Of a stretch of 64,000 bases of DNA, positions 27,002 to 34,966 are shown piece by piece. How positions within the stretch are numbered: position 1 is the first letter of the stretch; every line of letters begins with the position of its first letter. Source of the stretch: Vondammii sp040505895 (GTDB lineage: Bacteria; Pseudomonadota; Gammaproteobacteria; Chromatiales; Chromatiaceae); NCBI GenBank assembly GCA_040505895.1, contig JBEVXU010000007.1:1-64000 (forward strand), in the 5' to 3' direction. The translations under genes and the position numbers were made by a program. Under the pieces are notes generated by a model that made no database searches, had not been told where the DNA came from, and was given only the letters and a program-made list of their open reading frames with translations.

Positions 27002-27543
27002 TTGCTCGCTTCCAGTTCAGCCTGTCGGGACCAGTAACCTTTGAGCGGGGCTTTACGTTCATGCAACTCAAGCTCCAAACCTTCCAGCTCTTTGACCAGC
27101 ATAGCCACCATGGGATCAATACCGGCCTCTGCTTCAGGGCTCAAACCTAACTTATTGGTGAGAAAATGGGGCACCATACCGATGATAGTGACATGCTCCG
27201 GTGCTTCACCGGTAAGCGTTAACAGCGCCAGAAGATCAGAGAGACCCAGCTGGTGATTGGAGAGCTTGGTCTGAAAGAAGGCCGGTACCTCACGATCAAC
27301 TATTCGCACAAGCGTGCCGTGGGAATCACCTGTATTCACCGCATCGGTTACGATCAGATGTTTGATACCGCGCATCGGCTCCAACAGCTCGGTGCCGGTG
27401 GTACCGCCATCCATCACCTCGATCTCATCGGGCAGGTGGTAGCGACACTCCAACTCCTCGACAACACGCACACCAATCCCCTCATCCTGCATCAGGATGT
27501 TGCCCATACCGAGCACCAGGATCTCTTTTTTTACCGTATCCAT
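26992..27543 (-). CDS. hybD: Hydrogenase maturation endopeptidase
   Basis: 183 residues. The fold's motifs are visible: LGMGNILMQDEGIGVRVVEEL with the nickel-sensing Glu near residue 20, the Asp in VMDGGTTGTELL, and the C-proximal His in GMVPHF. This protease clips the 15-residue tail from HybC after nickel insertion. The start shares a base with the stop of the preceding membrane protein (TGATG). Confidence 0.93.
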   Translation of the reverse strand: MDTVKKEILVLGMGNILMQDEGIGVRVVEELECRYHLPDEIEVMDGGTTGTELLEPMRGIKHLIVTDAVNTGDSHGTLVRIVDREVPAFFQTKLSNHQLGLSDLLALLTLTGEAPEHVTIIGMVPHFLTNKLGLSPEAEAGIDPMVAMLVKELEGLELELHERKAPLKGYWSRQAELEASKCA

Positions 27544-27809
27544 CAGGTCAAACCTATGGCCACACCCGCTACGGTGACGGCAGCACCGATGACGAGAAGC
27601 GCCCAGATAGCACGCCCGCTGTTGTATAAGGCCCAGACGCCCACGGCTAGTACAGCCAGCAAACCGGCACCACCGAGCATGTGAAACTCATTATGAAACA
27701 GTTCATGGAGCAATCCGCTATCCACCGCTGTGTGGGCATGGGTAATGGCAGGAAGCAGCAGTGCCACAAGGGCCCAGATCATCGTTTTAAAGTTGAGTCT
27801 ATTATTCAT
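27543..27809 (-). CDS. Small HupE-like membrane protein
   Basis: ATG at 27809 gives 88 residues; an ATG at 27833 would add eight. A signal peptide ends near THA. The mature part HTAVDSGLLHELFHNEFHMLGG and then AGLLAVLAVGVWAL recalls the first segment of HupE/UreJ nickel carriers (a His-rich loop before a membrane helix). A second helix follows (AIWALLVIGAAVTVAGVAIGL). It is much shorter than full HupE (about 190 residues). A role in nickel entry or assembly is plausible because of its place between hybC and hybD. Confidence 0.7.
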   Translation of the reverse strand: MNNRLNFKTMIWALVALLLPAITHAHTAVDSGLLHELFHNEFHMLGGAGLLAVLAVGVWALYNSGRAIWALLVIGAAVTVAGVAIGLT

Positions 27810-27889
27810 TTCGTACCTCGTTGTTTCTTTCATCAGCCACCCCCCAAATCACCAAAGGGTGTTGTGCGGTGGCAGCACATAATCCAAGA

Positions 27890-27992
27890 GCGATATGTAC
27901 CTCCCCTGTCGAGGGTGTCTGCGGCAAGGATGCCGCAGTCAAGCCCCCATGGATGGGTTCACGGCGTCCCTCGACAGGGGAGGTACATATCG
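27890..27992. repeat. Long inverted repeat upstream of the HupE-like gene
   Basis: GATATGTACCTCCCCTGTCG on the left is perfectly complementary to the right arm ending at 27992. The interior has its own TGCGGCA/TGCCGCA hairpin. An outer, weaker pair (GGGTGTTGTG at 27857 and CACAACACCC near 28014) extends it. It lies between hybC and the HupE-like gene, in the operon, and looks like a non-autonomous mobile repeat or an mRNA-processing hairpin. Confidence 0.8.
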
Positions 27993-28025
27993 CCGCACCC
28001 ACTAATTACCGTCACAACACCCGAA

Positions 28026-29732
28026 TCAAAGCGCCCTCACCTTCACAATCTCCTTCTGCTCGGTATCCACCATATGTATGGCGCAGGCGATGCAGGGGTC
28101 AAAAGAGTGAACGGTACGAAGTACCTCAAGGGGATTCTCAGGATCAGCCACTGGATTACCTATCAGTGATGACTCGTAAGGACCCGGCTCATCATTCTCA
28201 TCACGAGCACCGGCATTCCAGGTACTGGGCACCACCGCCTGGTAGTTTTTAATCTTGGCATCCTCAATCACTACCCAGTGTGAGAGCGTCCCTCTGGGTG
28301 CTTCGTGGAAACCGACTCCTCTGATCTCACCCTTGGGGAATACCGGGGCGTTAAAGGTGTCCACATCACCGGTACCGACATTGGCCACCAGTTTCTCCCA
28401 CTGATCCTTCAAGGTATCCATCATCACTGCACAGCGCACCGCACGGGCTGCATGACGGCCAATGGTGGAGTGGAGTGCTGCAAGTGGAATATCCGGATTG
28501 CCGGAGACCGTCTTTAGGGTACCCATCGCCTGGTTCAGATATTTTGTGTAGCGCTCATCGCCTCCGGCAACCGCTACCAGCACATTGGCCAACGGCCCCA
28601 CCTCGGCACGCTTGCCATAGAAGGTCGGCGCCTTGATCCATGAGTACTGACCCTCATCCTGGAAGTCGGTGTACTGGGGTTCAGTTGTGCCGTCGTAGGG
28701 ATGCAGGGTGGCATCACCCTCATACCAGGCATGCTTGGAACTCTCTGCCACACCCTCACGGAAGTAGGCATCGTTAAAGTTGGTGATCTTCTTCAGACTG
28801 GAGAGGTCGCCATTCTCGATATAGCCACCGGGCAGATCAAACACCGTGCCCTTGCTGTCCTGGGGACAATCGGGGACAGAGAGGTAGTTCATCACGCCGC
28901 CACCATAACCGGCCCAGTCAAGATAGAAAGCGCCAATCGCCGGTACGTCGGTCATATAGGTGGACTTGACGAAGGGCTCCAGCTTGTCGATAAAGTTCTT
29001 GATCAACATCAGCCGTTCGATATTGAGTACCGACGGCGCATCGTGGCCGATGGAGTTACTGACTCCACCCACTGCCACATTCTGGATATGCGGGCTCTTG
29101 CCACCAAGAATGGCGACGATCTTGTTAGCGTAGTTCTGCACCTCCAGCGCCTGAAGGTAGTGAGCCACCGCCAGCAGATTCACCTCCGGCGGAAGTTTCA
29201 TGGCAGGATGCCCCCAGAAGCCGCTGGCGAAGGGGCCGAGCTGTCCACTGCCGACGAACGCCTTGAGACGCTCCTGCACCGCCTTCATCTCATGGGGGCC
29301 ATTGAGAGGCCAGTCGGAGAGGCTCTCCGCCAGTTTGGAAGCGGCTACCGGATCGGCACTCAGTGCCGAAACCACATCCACCCAATCCACCGCTGATAGG
29401 TGATAGAAGTGGACGATATGATCCTGAATGGCGTGGGCGGTCTGAATAATATTTCTGATCAGTTGGGCATTGACCGGCACCTCCAGCTGCAGGGCATTCT
29501 CCACCGCCCGCACCGAGGTAATGGCGTGAACCGTGGTGCAGACACCGCAGAAGCGCTGGGTGTAGGTCCAGGCTTCACGCGGATCCATCCCCACCAGGAT
29601 CTTCTCAATTCCCCGCCACATCTGGCCCGATGACCAGGCCTTGGTCACCAGGCCGTCGTCGCCCACCTCCACATCGATGCGAAGGTGGCCCTCAATACGT
29701 GTAATAGGGTCAACAGTTATGCGTGTAGTCAC
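28026..29732 (-). CDS. hybC: Uptake NiFe hydrogenase large subunit
   Basis: 568 residues. N-terminal TRIEGHLRIDVEV and L1 motif RFCGVCTTVH (about 60-70); L2 motif DPCIACAIH near the end supplies the other two nickel cysteines. Fifteen residues follow His553, the extension cleaved by HybD, so unlike HupV this subunit needs processing. The order hybO-A-B-C and the ferredoxin/NrfD partners fit group 1c (Hyb-type) enzymes that pass electrons from H2 into the quinone pool. It is exported with HybO by the Tat system. Confidence 0.96.
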   Translation of the reverse strand: MTTRITVDPITRIEGHLRIDVEVGDDGLVTKAWSSGQMWRGIEKILVGMDPREAWTYTQRFCGVCTTVHAITSVRAVENALQLEVPVNAQLIRNIIQTAHAIQDHIVHFYHLSAVDWVDVVSALSADPVAASKLAESLSDWPLNGPHEMKAVQERLKAFVGSGQLGPFASGFWGHPAMKLPPEVNLLAVAHYLQALEVQNYANKIVAILGGKSPHIQNVAVGGVSNSIGHDAPSVLNIERLMLIKNFIDKLEPFVKSTYMTDVPAIGAFYLDWAGYGGGVMNYLSVPDCPQDSKGTVFDLPGGYIENGDLSSLKKITNFNDAYFREGVAESSKHAWYEGDATLHPYDGTTEPQYTDFQDEGQYSWIKAPTFYGKRAEVGPLANVLVAVAGGDERYTKYLNQAMGTLKTVSGNPDIPLAALHSTIGRHAARAVRCAVMMDTLKDQWEKLVANVGTGDVDTFNAPVFPKGEIRGVGFHEAPRGTLSHWVVIEDAKIKNYQAVVPSTWNAGARDENDEPGPYESSLIGNPVADPENPLEVLRTVHSFDPCIACAIHMVDTEQKEIVKVRAL

Positions 29733-29759
29733 AATTTATCTCCTAGAATTCTTATATTT

Positions 29760-30899
29760 TCACGCGTGCTCTTCGCGATGCAGCACAGGGAGTCTCTTAA
29801 CCAGTACCAGATAGGCCATCAGCTCCAGGGCGATGATGCCAAGGGTGATCATGATCTCCGGGGCCGATGGGAAGTAGCTGTAGCCGGGACCGGGATCGTA
29901 GGTGAAAAGGAAGGCGTTGAAGCGATAGAGAGTACCGGCAAACAACATGCAGACCGCGGCGATCAGCAGAGTGCCGCCATTGTTGCGCCGCTGCGGTGAC
30001 AGCAGAATCACCAGTGGAGTGATAAACAGCGCCAACTCCAGAAGGAACATCAGACTGGCGAAGTCACCGGCAAAGATCAGCCCTAGTTTTCCCTGCAGTG
30101 CCAGGATCACCAGGCGCGCCGCCAGAAACACAGCAATCAGTCCGACAATCACCTTTCCCAATCCCGCCAGCAAGTCTGTTTCAGAGCTGCGGCGGAAACC
30201 AACAGTGGAGAATGAAGCCTCAAAAATAACAATGGAGAAACCCATGGTCAGTGCGGTCAGTATCGCCAGCAGCGGCTGGAAGTGCAGCGTCTGCCACAGT
30301 GGATGAACCTTATGTCCCATGGCGATCAGCAGCGATCCAAGAGAGGACTGGTGCATGGTCGGCAGCAATACCCCCAGAGCGATAAATAGGAAAAGCACCT
30401 TGTTAAGCACCTTGAGTAGCTTCTTCTGACCGATGCGCTCAAGAAACGCCGGAGCGAACTCAATGATCAGAATCAGAATGTAGGCAGCAACGCAGAGACC
30501 CACTTCCAACATGACTGAGTTGAAGTTCCAGTTCCACGGCAGGAAGATCTCGTAGAACTGCCAGAACCGCCCCATATCGAAGAAGGCGCCGAAACCACCC
30601 ATGGCGTAGCCCAGCAGACTGGCCAGTACCGCCGGCCGTACCAGTGGATGGTACTTGCCCTTGTTGAAGACGTAGACGGTAAAAGCCAGAGCATAGCCAC
30701 CGCAGGCAAAGGCGGTCCCGACAACAACGTCATAGACCACCCAGATACCCCAAGAGAAGCCACCGTTGAGGTTGCTTACCGCTCCCATACCCTCCATGAA
30801 ACGCTGCACGCCGAAGTAGCCGCCGATCAGCAGGATCAGCGCAAGAAAGAGAAATGGGGGGGTAATGATCCGGCTGTTGAGTGCTTTATGACCACTCAT
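29760..30899 (-). CDS. hybB: Hydrogenase membrane subunit, NrfD/PsrC family
   Basis: 379 residues with about ten hydrophobic helices, starting with ITPPFLFLALILLIGGYFGV. This is the NrfD/HybB family: a haem-free quinone-reducing membrane anchor. It receives electrons from HybA and reduces (or, in reverse, oxidises) quinone. The start overlaps hybA by four bases. Family members end with a cytoplasmic tail, here VKRLPVLHREEHA. Confidence 0.93.
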   Translation of the reverse strand: MSGHKALNSRIITPPFLFLALILLIGGYFGVQRFMEGMGAVSNLNGGFSWGIWVVYDVVVGTAFACGGYALAFTVYVFNKGKYHPLVRPAVLASLLGYAMGGFGAFFDMGRFWQFYEIFLPWNWNFNSVMLEVGLCVAAYILILIIEFAPAFLERIGQKKLLKVLNKVLFLFIALGVLLPTMHQSSLGSLLIAMGHKVHPLWQTLHFQPLLAILTALTMGFSIVIFEASFSTVGFRRSSETDLLAGLGKVIVGLIAVFLAARLVILALQGKLGLIFAGDFASLMFLLELALFITPLVILLSPQRRNNGGTLLIAAVCMLFAGTLYRFNAFLFTYDPGPGYSYFPSAPEIMITLGIIALELMAYLVLVKRLPVLHREEHA

Positions 30900-31873
30900 G
30901 ACTCACCTCCTTCATGGTCGTCATCCTCAGTGTTGCGGCGTACCGCAAAGGTGAGTCCGGCAAGGGCAATGGCAGGCAGTGCCATGTAGTTATAGATCGT
31001 ATGCTGAACACTCTCGGCAATGGAGGCGGCAGAACGATCCTCCAGCGGCGGCATACCCAGCCTGTCGAAAGGCACCGATGAGATGTGCATCACATTGGTA
31101 CCACCGGCCTCCTTCTCCCCCCATATATGGTTGCGGTAGTGAGGCACCGCCTTTTCGTGGGGATGGAAAGGATCACTGAGATTGCCCCGTGGGTAGCTGT
31201 AGACCTCGCCCGCTTTCAATGTCATGCGACGTTTCGCCTCGGCAAGAAGATCCTTGCGTGTGCCGAACAGCGTGGCGCCGGTGGGACAGACCTCGGCACA
31301 GCCGGTCATGCCGCCCTTGCTGATACGCTCGACCCCGGCCTGATTGCACATCTGACACTTATGGATCTGCCCAAACAGTTTGTTGTACTCAAACTGAGGG
31401 ACGTTATAGGGGCAAGCCACCATGCAGTTACGGCAGCCGATACAGGCATCGGCATGATGAGTGACGATACCGGTGAGGCTGTCCCTGCGCATGGCGGTAC
31501 AGGGGCAAGCGGAGACGCAGCCGGGATCGACACAGTGCATGCAGCTGCGCTTTTCGAAAGCGAAGCCGTCCACCACACTGTCCTTCACCCTGGCCGTACC
31601 GTCCTTGTAGATCTTGATCACATTGAGGGTCTCGCCGGAGAGATCGTGGGCGGAGTCCCAGGTGGTGTTATCACCCTCCATGGTGGGGGGCATGTCATTC
31701 ACCTCCTTACACTTTGAGACACAGGCTTTGCATCCGATGCAAAGGGTGGAGTCATAGAGCATGCCGACGGCGTTCTCCGTCGGCTCAAAATTGGGTCGCG
31801 CCTCGGCGACACCGACGGTGCAGAGGGTAGTTGCCCCTCCCACCGCCGCCTTGAGAAAGTCTCTTCGTTTCAT
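30896..31873 (-). CDS. hybA: Hydrogenase ferredoxin subunit, Tat-exported
   Basis: 325 residues. Tat signal KRRDFLKAAVGG at the start. Four 4Fe-4S sites are visible: CIGCKACVSKC, CMHCVDPGCVSACPC, CIGCRNCMVACPY and CQMCNQ...CAEVCPTGA. A single C-terminal helix (YNYMALPAIALAGLTFAV) anchors the protein. It links the HybOC dimer to HybB on the periplasmic side. Nine bases separate it from hybO upstream. Confidence 0.95.
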   Translation of the reverse strand: MKRRDFLKAAVGGATTLCTVGVAEARPNFEPTENAVGMLYDSTLCIGCKACVSKCKEVNDMPPTMEGDNTTWDSAHDLSGETLNVIKIYKDGTARVKDSVVDGFAFEKRSCMHCVDPGCVSACPCTAMRRDSLTGIVTHHADACIGCRNCMVACPYNVPQFEYNKLFGQIHKCQMCNQAGVERISKGGMTGCAEVCPTGATLFGTRKDLLAEAKRRMTLKAGEVYSYPRGNLSDPFHPHEKAVPHYRNHIWGEKEAGGTNVMHISSVPFDRLGMPPLEDRSAASIAESVQHTIYNYMALPAIALAGLTFAVRRNTEDDDHEGGES

Positions 31874-31882
31874 CTCGCCCCC

Positions 31883-33028
31883 CTAGCCTTGGCCATCATC
31901 GGAGGAGGCTTCTTTCTCGCCCAGCTTCTTCGCCGCCATGGCGGTAGCGCCAATGGCCGCACCCACGGCGGCACCGGCAACCGCCGCCGCACCCGTTGTC
32001 ATGCCGCCGGCTCCTCCGCGGTCTTCAATGGTCGGGAAGGCGTTAGGTGGCGTATGGGTCTTCACATCGGCAAGACTGAAGAGCGGCTTGTTGAAACCGA
32101 CGCCCCCCTCGGAGCAACCGAAACAGGGGTGGCCGACACCGACAGGCCAGACACCACCACCAATATTGTTGTACTCCAGGCTGGGGCAGTTGTTGTAGGT
32201 CTCCGGCCCCTTGCAACCGAGCTTGTAGAGACACCAGCCTTTGCGGTGCCCATCATCGCCAAACTCTTCAGCAAAGCGCCCGGCATCGAAGTGGGGGCGG
32301 CGATAGCAGTTTTCGTGGATCAGACGGCCATAGGCCCACTTGGGACGACCCAGATGATCGAGCGGCGGTAGCTTGCCGTAGGTAACAAAATAGAGAACGG
32401 TGCCGATAAAGTTTGCCGGGTTGGGTGGACAACCGGGAATGGTCACCACCGTCTTGTTCGTCAACACATCAGGGGCACCCTTGGCACCCGTGGGATTGAT
32501 ACCCGCAGAAGGAACACCGCCCCAGCTGGCGCAGGAGCCGATCGCGACGATCGCCGCCGCATGTTCCGCCGCCTCTTTGGTGGCGTGGAGCATGGTCTCA
32601 CCACCGATTTTGCAGTAGATGCCGTCATCCTTCACCGGAATAGCGCCCTCGATCACCAGCAGGTACTTACCCTTGTTGGCCTCCATCGACTTGCGCTTGA
32701 TCTCCTCAACATGATGACCGGCACCGGCATCCAGAGTCTGGTGATAGTCAAGAGAGATAAGATCGAGAATCAGATGATCCAGAGAGGGCTGCTCGGAGCG
32801 CAGCAGCGCCTCTGTAGGGCCGGTACACTCCTGGCCGTGGAGCCAAATCACCGGCGGGCGTTTTTTCGGATCCGCCAATGCAGCGGCCATGGCAGTTGCC
32901 GCGTGGGTGGAGAGCCCCATAGAAGCCGCCACACCGGAGCAGAACTTGAGAAATGTCCTTCGCGACACCCCCAGCCGCTTCTCCAGCAGTGAAAAGTTGG
33001 TCTCGCTTTCGCTCATATCAGCGCTCAT
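31883..33028 (-). CDS. hybO: Uptake NiFe hydrogenase small subunit
   Basis: 381 residues; GGAGG seven bases before the ATG at 33028. Tat motif SRRTFLKFCSG at about 23-33. FeS cluster ligands: LHGQECTGPTEALLR, GSCASWGG, PGCPPNP, HENCYRRPHFDAG, LGCKGPETYNNCP and HPCFGCSE. A C-terminal Gly/Ala-rich helix (about residues 345-370) anchors the dimer in the membrane. First gene of the hyb operon, with a sigma-54-like promoter 75 bases upstream. Confidence 0.96.
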   Translation of the reverse strand: MSADMSESETNFSLLEKRLGVSRRTFLKFCSGVAASMGLSTHAATAMAAALADPKKRPPVIWLHGQECTGPTEALLRSEQPSLDHLILDLISLDYHQTLDAGAGHHVEEIKRKSMEANKGKYLLVIEGAIPVKDDGIYCKIGGETMLHATKEAAEHAAAIVAIGSCASWGGVPSAGINPTGAKGAPDVLTNKTVVTIPGCPPNPANFIGTVLYFVTYGKLPPLDHLGRPKWAYGRLIHENCYRRPHFDAGRFAEEFGDDGHRKGWCLYKLGCKGPETYNNCPSLEYNNIGGGVWPVGVGHPCFGCSEGGVGFNKPLFSLADVKTHTPPNAFPTIEDRGGAGGMTTGAAAVAGAAVGAAIGATAMAAKKLGEKEASSDDGQG

Positions 33029-33102
33029 CTGAGTTCCTCCGGTTGCACAGGTGGTTGGCGCAGTTTCTGATTTATAGGCGCGCCTCTTTGGAGAGGGGTT
33101 AG

Positions 33103-33118
33103 TGCAATAGATGGGCCA
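33103..33118 (-). promoter_or_regulatory. Sigma-54 (-24/-12) promoter upstream of hybO
   Basis: Minus strand reads TGGCCC-ATCTA-TTGCA, one mismatch from TGGCAC-N5-TTGCW with exact doublet spacing. The start would fall near 33092, giving a 64-base leader. An AT-rich block at 33195-33235 lies upstream, where a bending protein such as IHF could act. It pairs with the similar element before hypA. Confidence 0.7.
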
Positions 33119-33245
33119 GATAGAACTTATCTCATGATTTCAAATGAATAGAGCATGACCAGGGATTTCTAAGAGCTGAGAGTGGATAGTTGATGAGGAT
33201 TTTATTTTTATAGTGGTTAGTTAATTTCCACTTCCATCTCATTGG

Positions 33246-33564
33246 CCGCAAATAAACGCGCATGAACGCAAATATTTGTACTAACCCCCATATTGCAAAG
33301 TATCTGAACAAGCTCATGGTGGTTATTGACACCCATTACCCCGACCATTTACCCGCGGTAACTATTCAGCACAGCAAAGAAATCGCTGGTAACTGTTCAG
33401 ATTGCCTCTGAAATTCGTCAGTTCAAGGCAAAAAATGTGAGTTTACAAGGCTAAATGATCATTTTTTAACGCAGAAATGGCGGGTTTCAGGGGTGAGCTG
33501 AATAGTTACTACCCGCGAAGAGTAAATTAAGTGCCATATTCGCGTTTATTTGCGTTCATTTCCG
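33246..33564. repeat. Nested inverted repeats in the hybO upstream region (MITE-like)
   Basis: Outer arms: GCCGCAAATAAACGCG at 33246 and CGCGTTTATTTGCG at 33541-33554. Inner arms: CCCGCGGTAACTATTCAGC at 33352-33370 and GCTGAATAGTTACTACCCGCG, read from 33497. The 166-base inner unit has no open frame and resembles a miniature inverted-repeat element. No gene is seen from 33029 to 33637. Confidence 0.6.
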
Positions 33565-33637
33565 ACTGAGTTTCAGGAGTAATCAGGTAACATTAACGCT
33601 CTCTATGCTCTGACCACTCAGGTACCCTTAGCCCACC

Positions 33638-34966
33638 ATGGGATTAATTCATAAAAGCGCCCTCCTCTCTCTACTACGACTGCGTCTGGAGCAGGAACGT
33701 ACGGCCGACTGGCAAACGCTCCATATCCGTGACCGGGAATGGTATCTGGAGCAGCATGAAAGAGGTCAATGGGGGCAGTTGAGGGGATGGCTTGAGTGTT
33801 TCGGCGAGAGAGATGGAGAGCCTTTCTCTCTGCTGTCACCCATTATCAGTGCTATCGGCCTGATCACCGGTTTCCTTCTGATAGCGGGTCTTTTGGAGTT
33901 CCACACCTTTGAGAGAATCAACCTGCTGCTACTGCTGCTCTTTGCCGTAATTATTCCTCTCCTGGTATGGGTGATCGGTCTGATGGTCTCTACAGACAGC
34001 GCCCCCCTCCTGCCACTGATAAAACGCCGACTGCCTCAATGGCCGGGTGGCCCCACGGCAGGCTCCACCCTCCAGCCACTGTTGCGGCAGACCGCCCTGC
34101 TCCTCGGTCAACAGTTCTCCCTGCTGTTTGCCATCGGTATGGTGCTGGGGATGCTGCTCTATATCCTACTGACCGACCTCGCCTTTGGTTGGTCCTCGAC
34201 CCTTGACCTATCACCCGATTCGCTACTGACAGTGATCTCCACCATCGCCTGGCCCTGGCAGTGGCTCTGGCCCGATGCCGTCCCCACACTGACCCTCATC
34301 GAGCAGACTCAATACTTTCGCAGTGCACCAATGGCAGTGAATGACGCCGCTGTGCTTGGCCAGTGGTGGCGATTCCTGCTGATGTCTCTGCTGACCTACC
34401 TGTTACTGCCTCGTCTACTAAGTTACGGCTTCCACTACCGCAAACTGAGAGTAATGCAGGGAAGGCTTCTCGACAGTGATGCCCTGATCGCCGGGCTGCG
34501 GCAACGCATGACAACGGAGGTGGTAAATCAGGAGGCTGATAAAGTGGAGCAGCTTCACGATAGTGAAGAGGCAACGGTCAATAGTGGCGGCCTCCCCGTC
34601 TGCAAACGCATACTGCGCTGGGGCGCTTGGCCACCATCAGAGTGGCTGGATATAGAGACGCAACTACAAAAGGTCATGCCTGAAATCCACTGGCAGCCAC
34701 TGGAGCAGGAGGCACAGATAGCCCAGGCTGTCGCCGTATCGCCTGTAGAGACGCTGTTGATCTGCAAGGGGTGGGAGCCCCCTACCGGTGAACTAGCCGA
34801 CTTCTGCCAACTGATTAGCTCAGCTCCCGGCAGCCACTTTATCTGGCCGGTCGCTCTGAGCGGCATGAGCAGTGAGCGTACCGAGCAGCTCAACCACTCC
34901 TGGCGCGCCTTTATGCCCCAACTGCCGGAGAGCTTCAACCTGCTGTCGGGAGGACGGCATGGTTAA
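33638..34966 (+). CDS. DUF2868 membrane protein
   Basis: 442 residues with hydrophobic segments at about 70-90, 95-125, 165-190 and 240-265. The N-terminal block RLEQERTADWQTLHIRDREWY and LSPIISAIGLITGF identify the DUF2868 family, which is almost always followed by a DUF3482 GTPase, as here. The function of the pair is unknown; a membrane-coupled GTPase system is inferred. It overlaps the next gene by eight bases. Confidence 0.85.
   Translation: MGLIHKSALLSLLRLRLEQERTADWQTLHIRDREWYLEQHERGQWGQLRGWLECFGERDGEPFSLLSPIISAIGLITGFLLIAGLLEFHTFERINLLLLLLFAVIIPLLVWVIGLMVSTDSAPLLPLIKRRLPQWPGGPTAGSTLQPLLRQTALLLGQQFSLLFAIGMVLGMLLYILLTDLAFGWSSTLDLSPDSLLTVISTIAWPWQWLWPDAVPTLTLIEQTQYFRSAPMAVNDAAVLGQWWRFLLMSLLTYLLLPRLLSYGFHYRKLRVMQGRLLDSDALIAGLRQRMTTEVVNQEADKVEQLHDSEEATVNSGGLPVCKRILRWGAWPPSEWLDIETQLQKVMPEIHWQPLEQEAQIAQAVAVSPVETLLICKGWEPPTGELADFCQLISSAPGSHFIWPVALSGMSSERTEQLNHSWRAFMPQLPESFNLLSGGRHG

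Noticed and set aside
33618..33839. 73-codon minus-strand frame
   Set aside because: Antisense to the start of the DUF2868 gene, which has clear family motifs.
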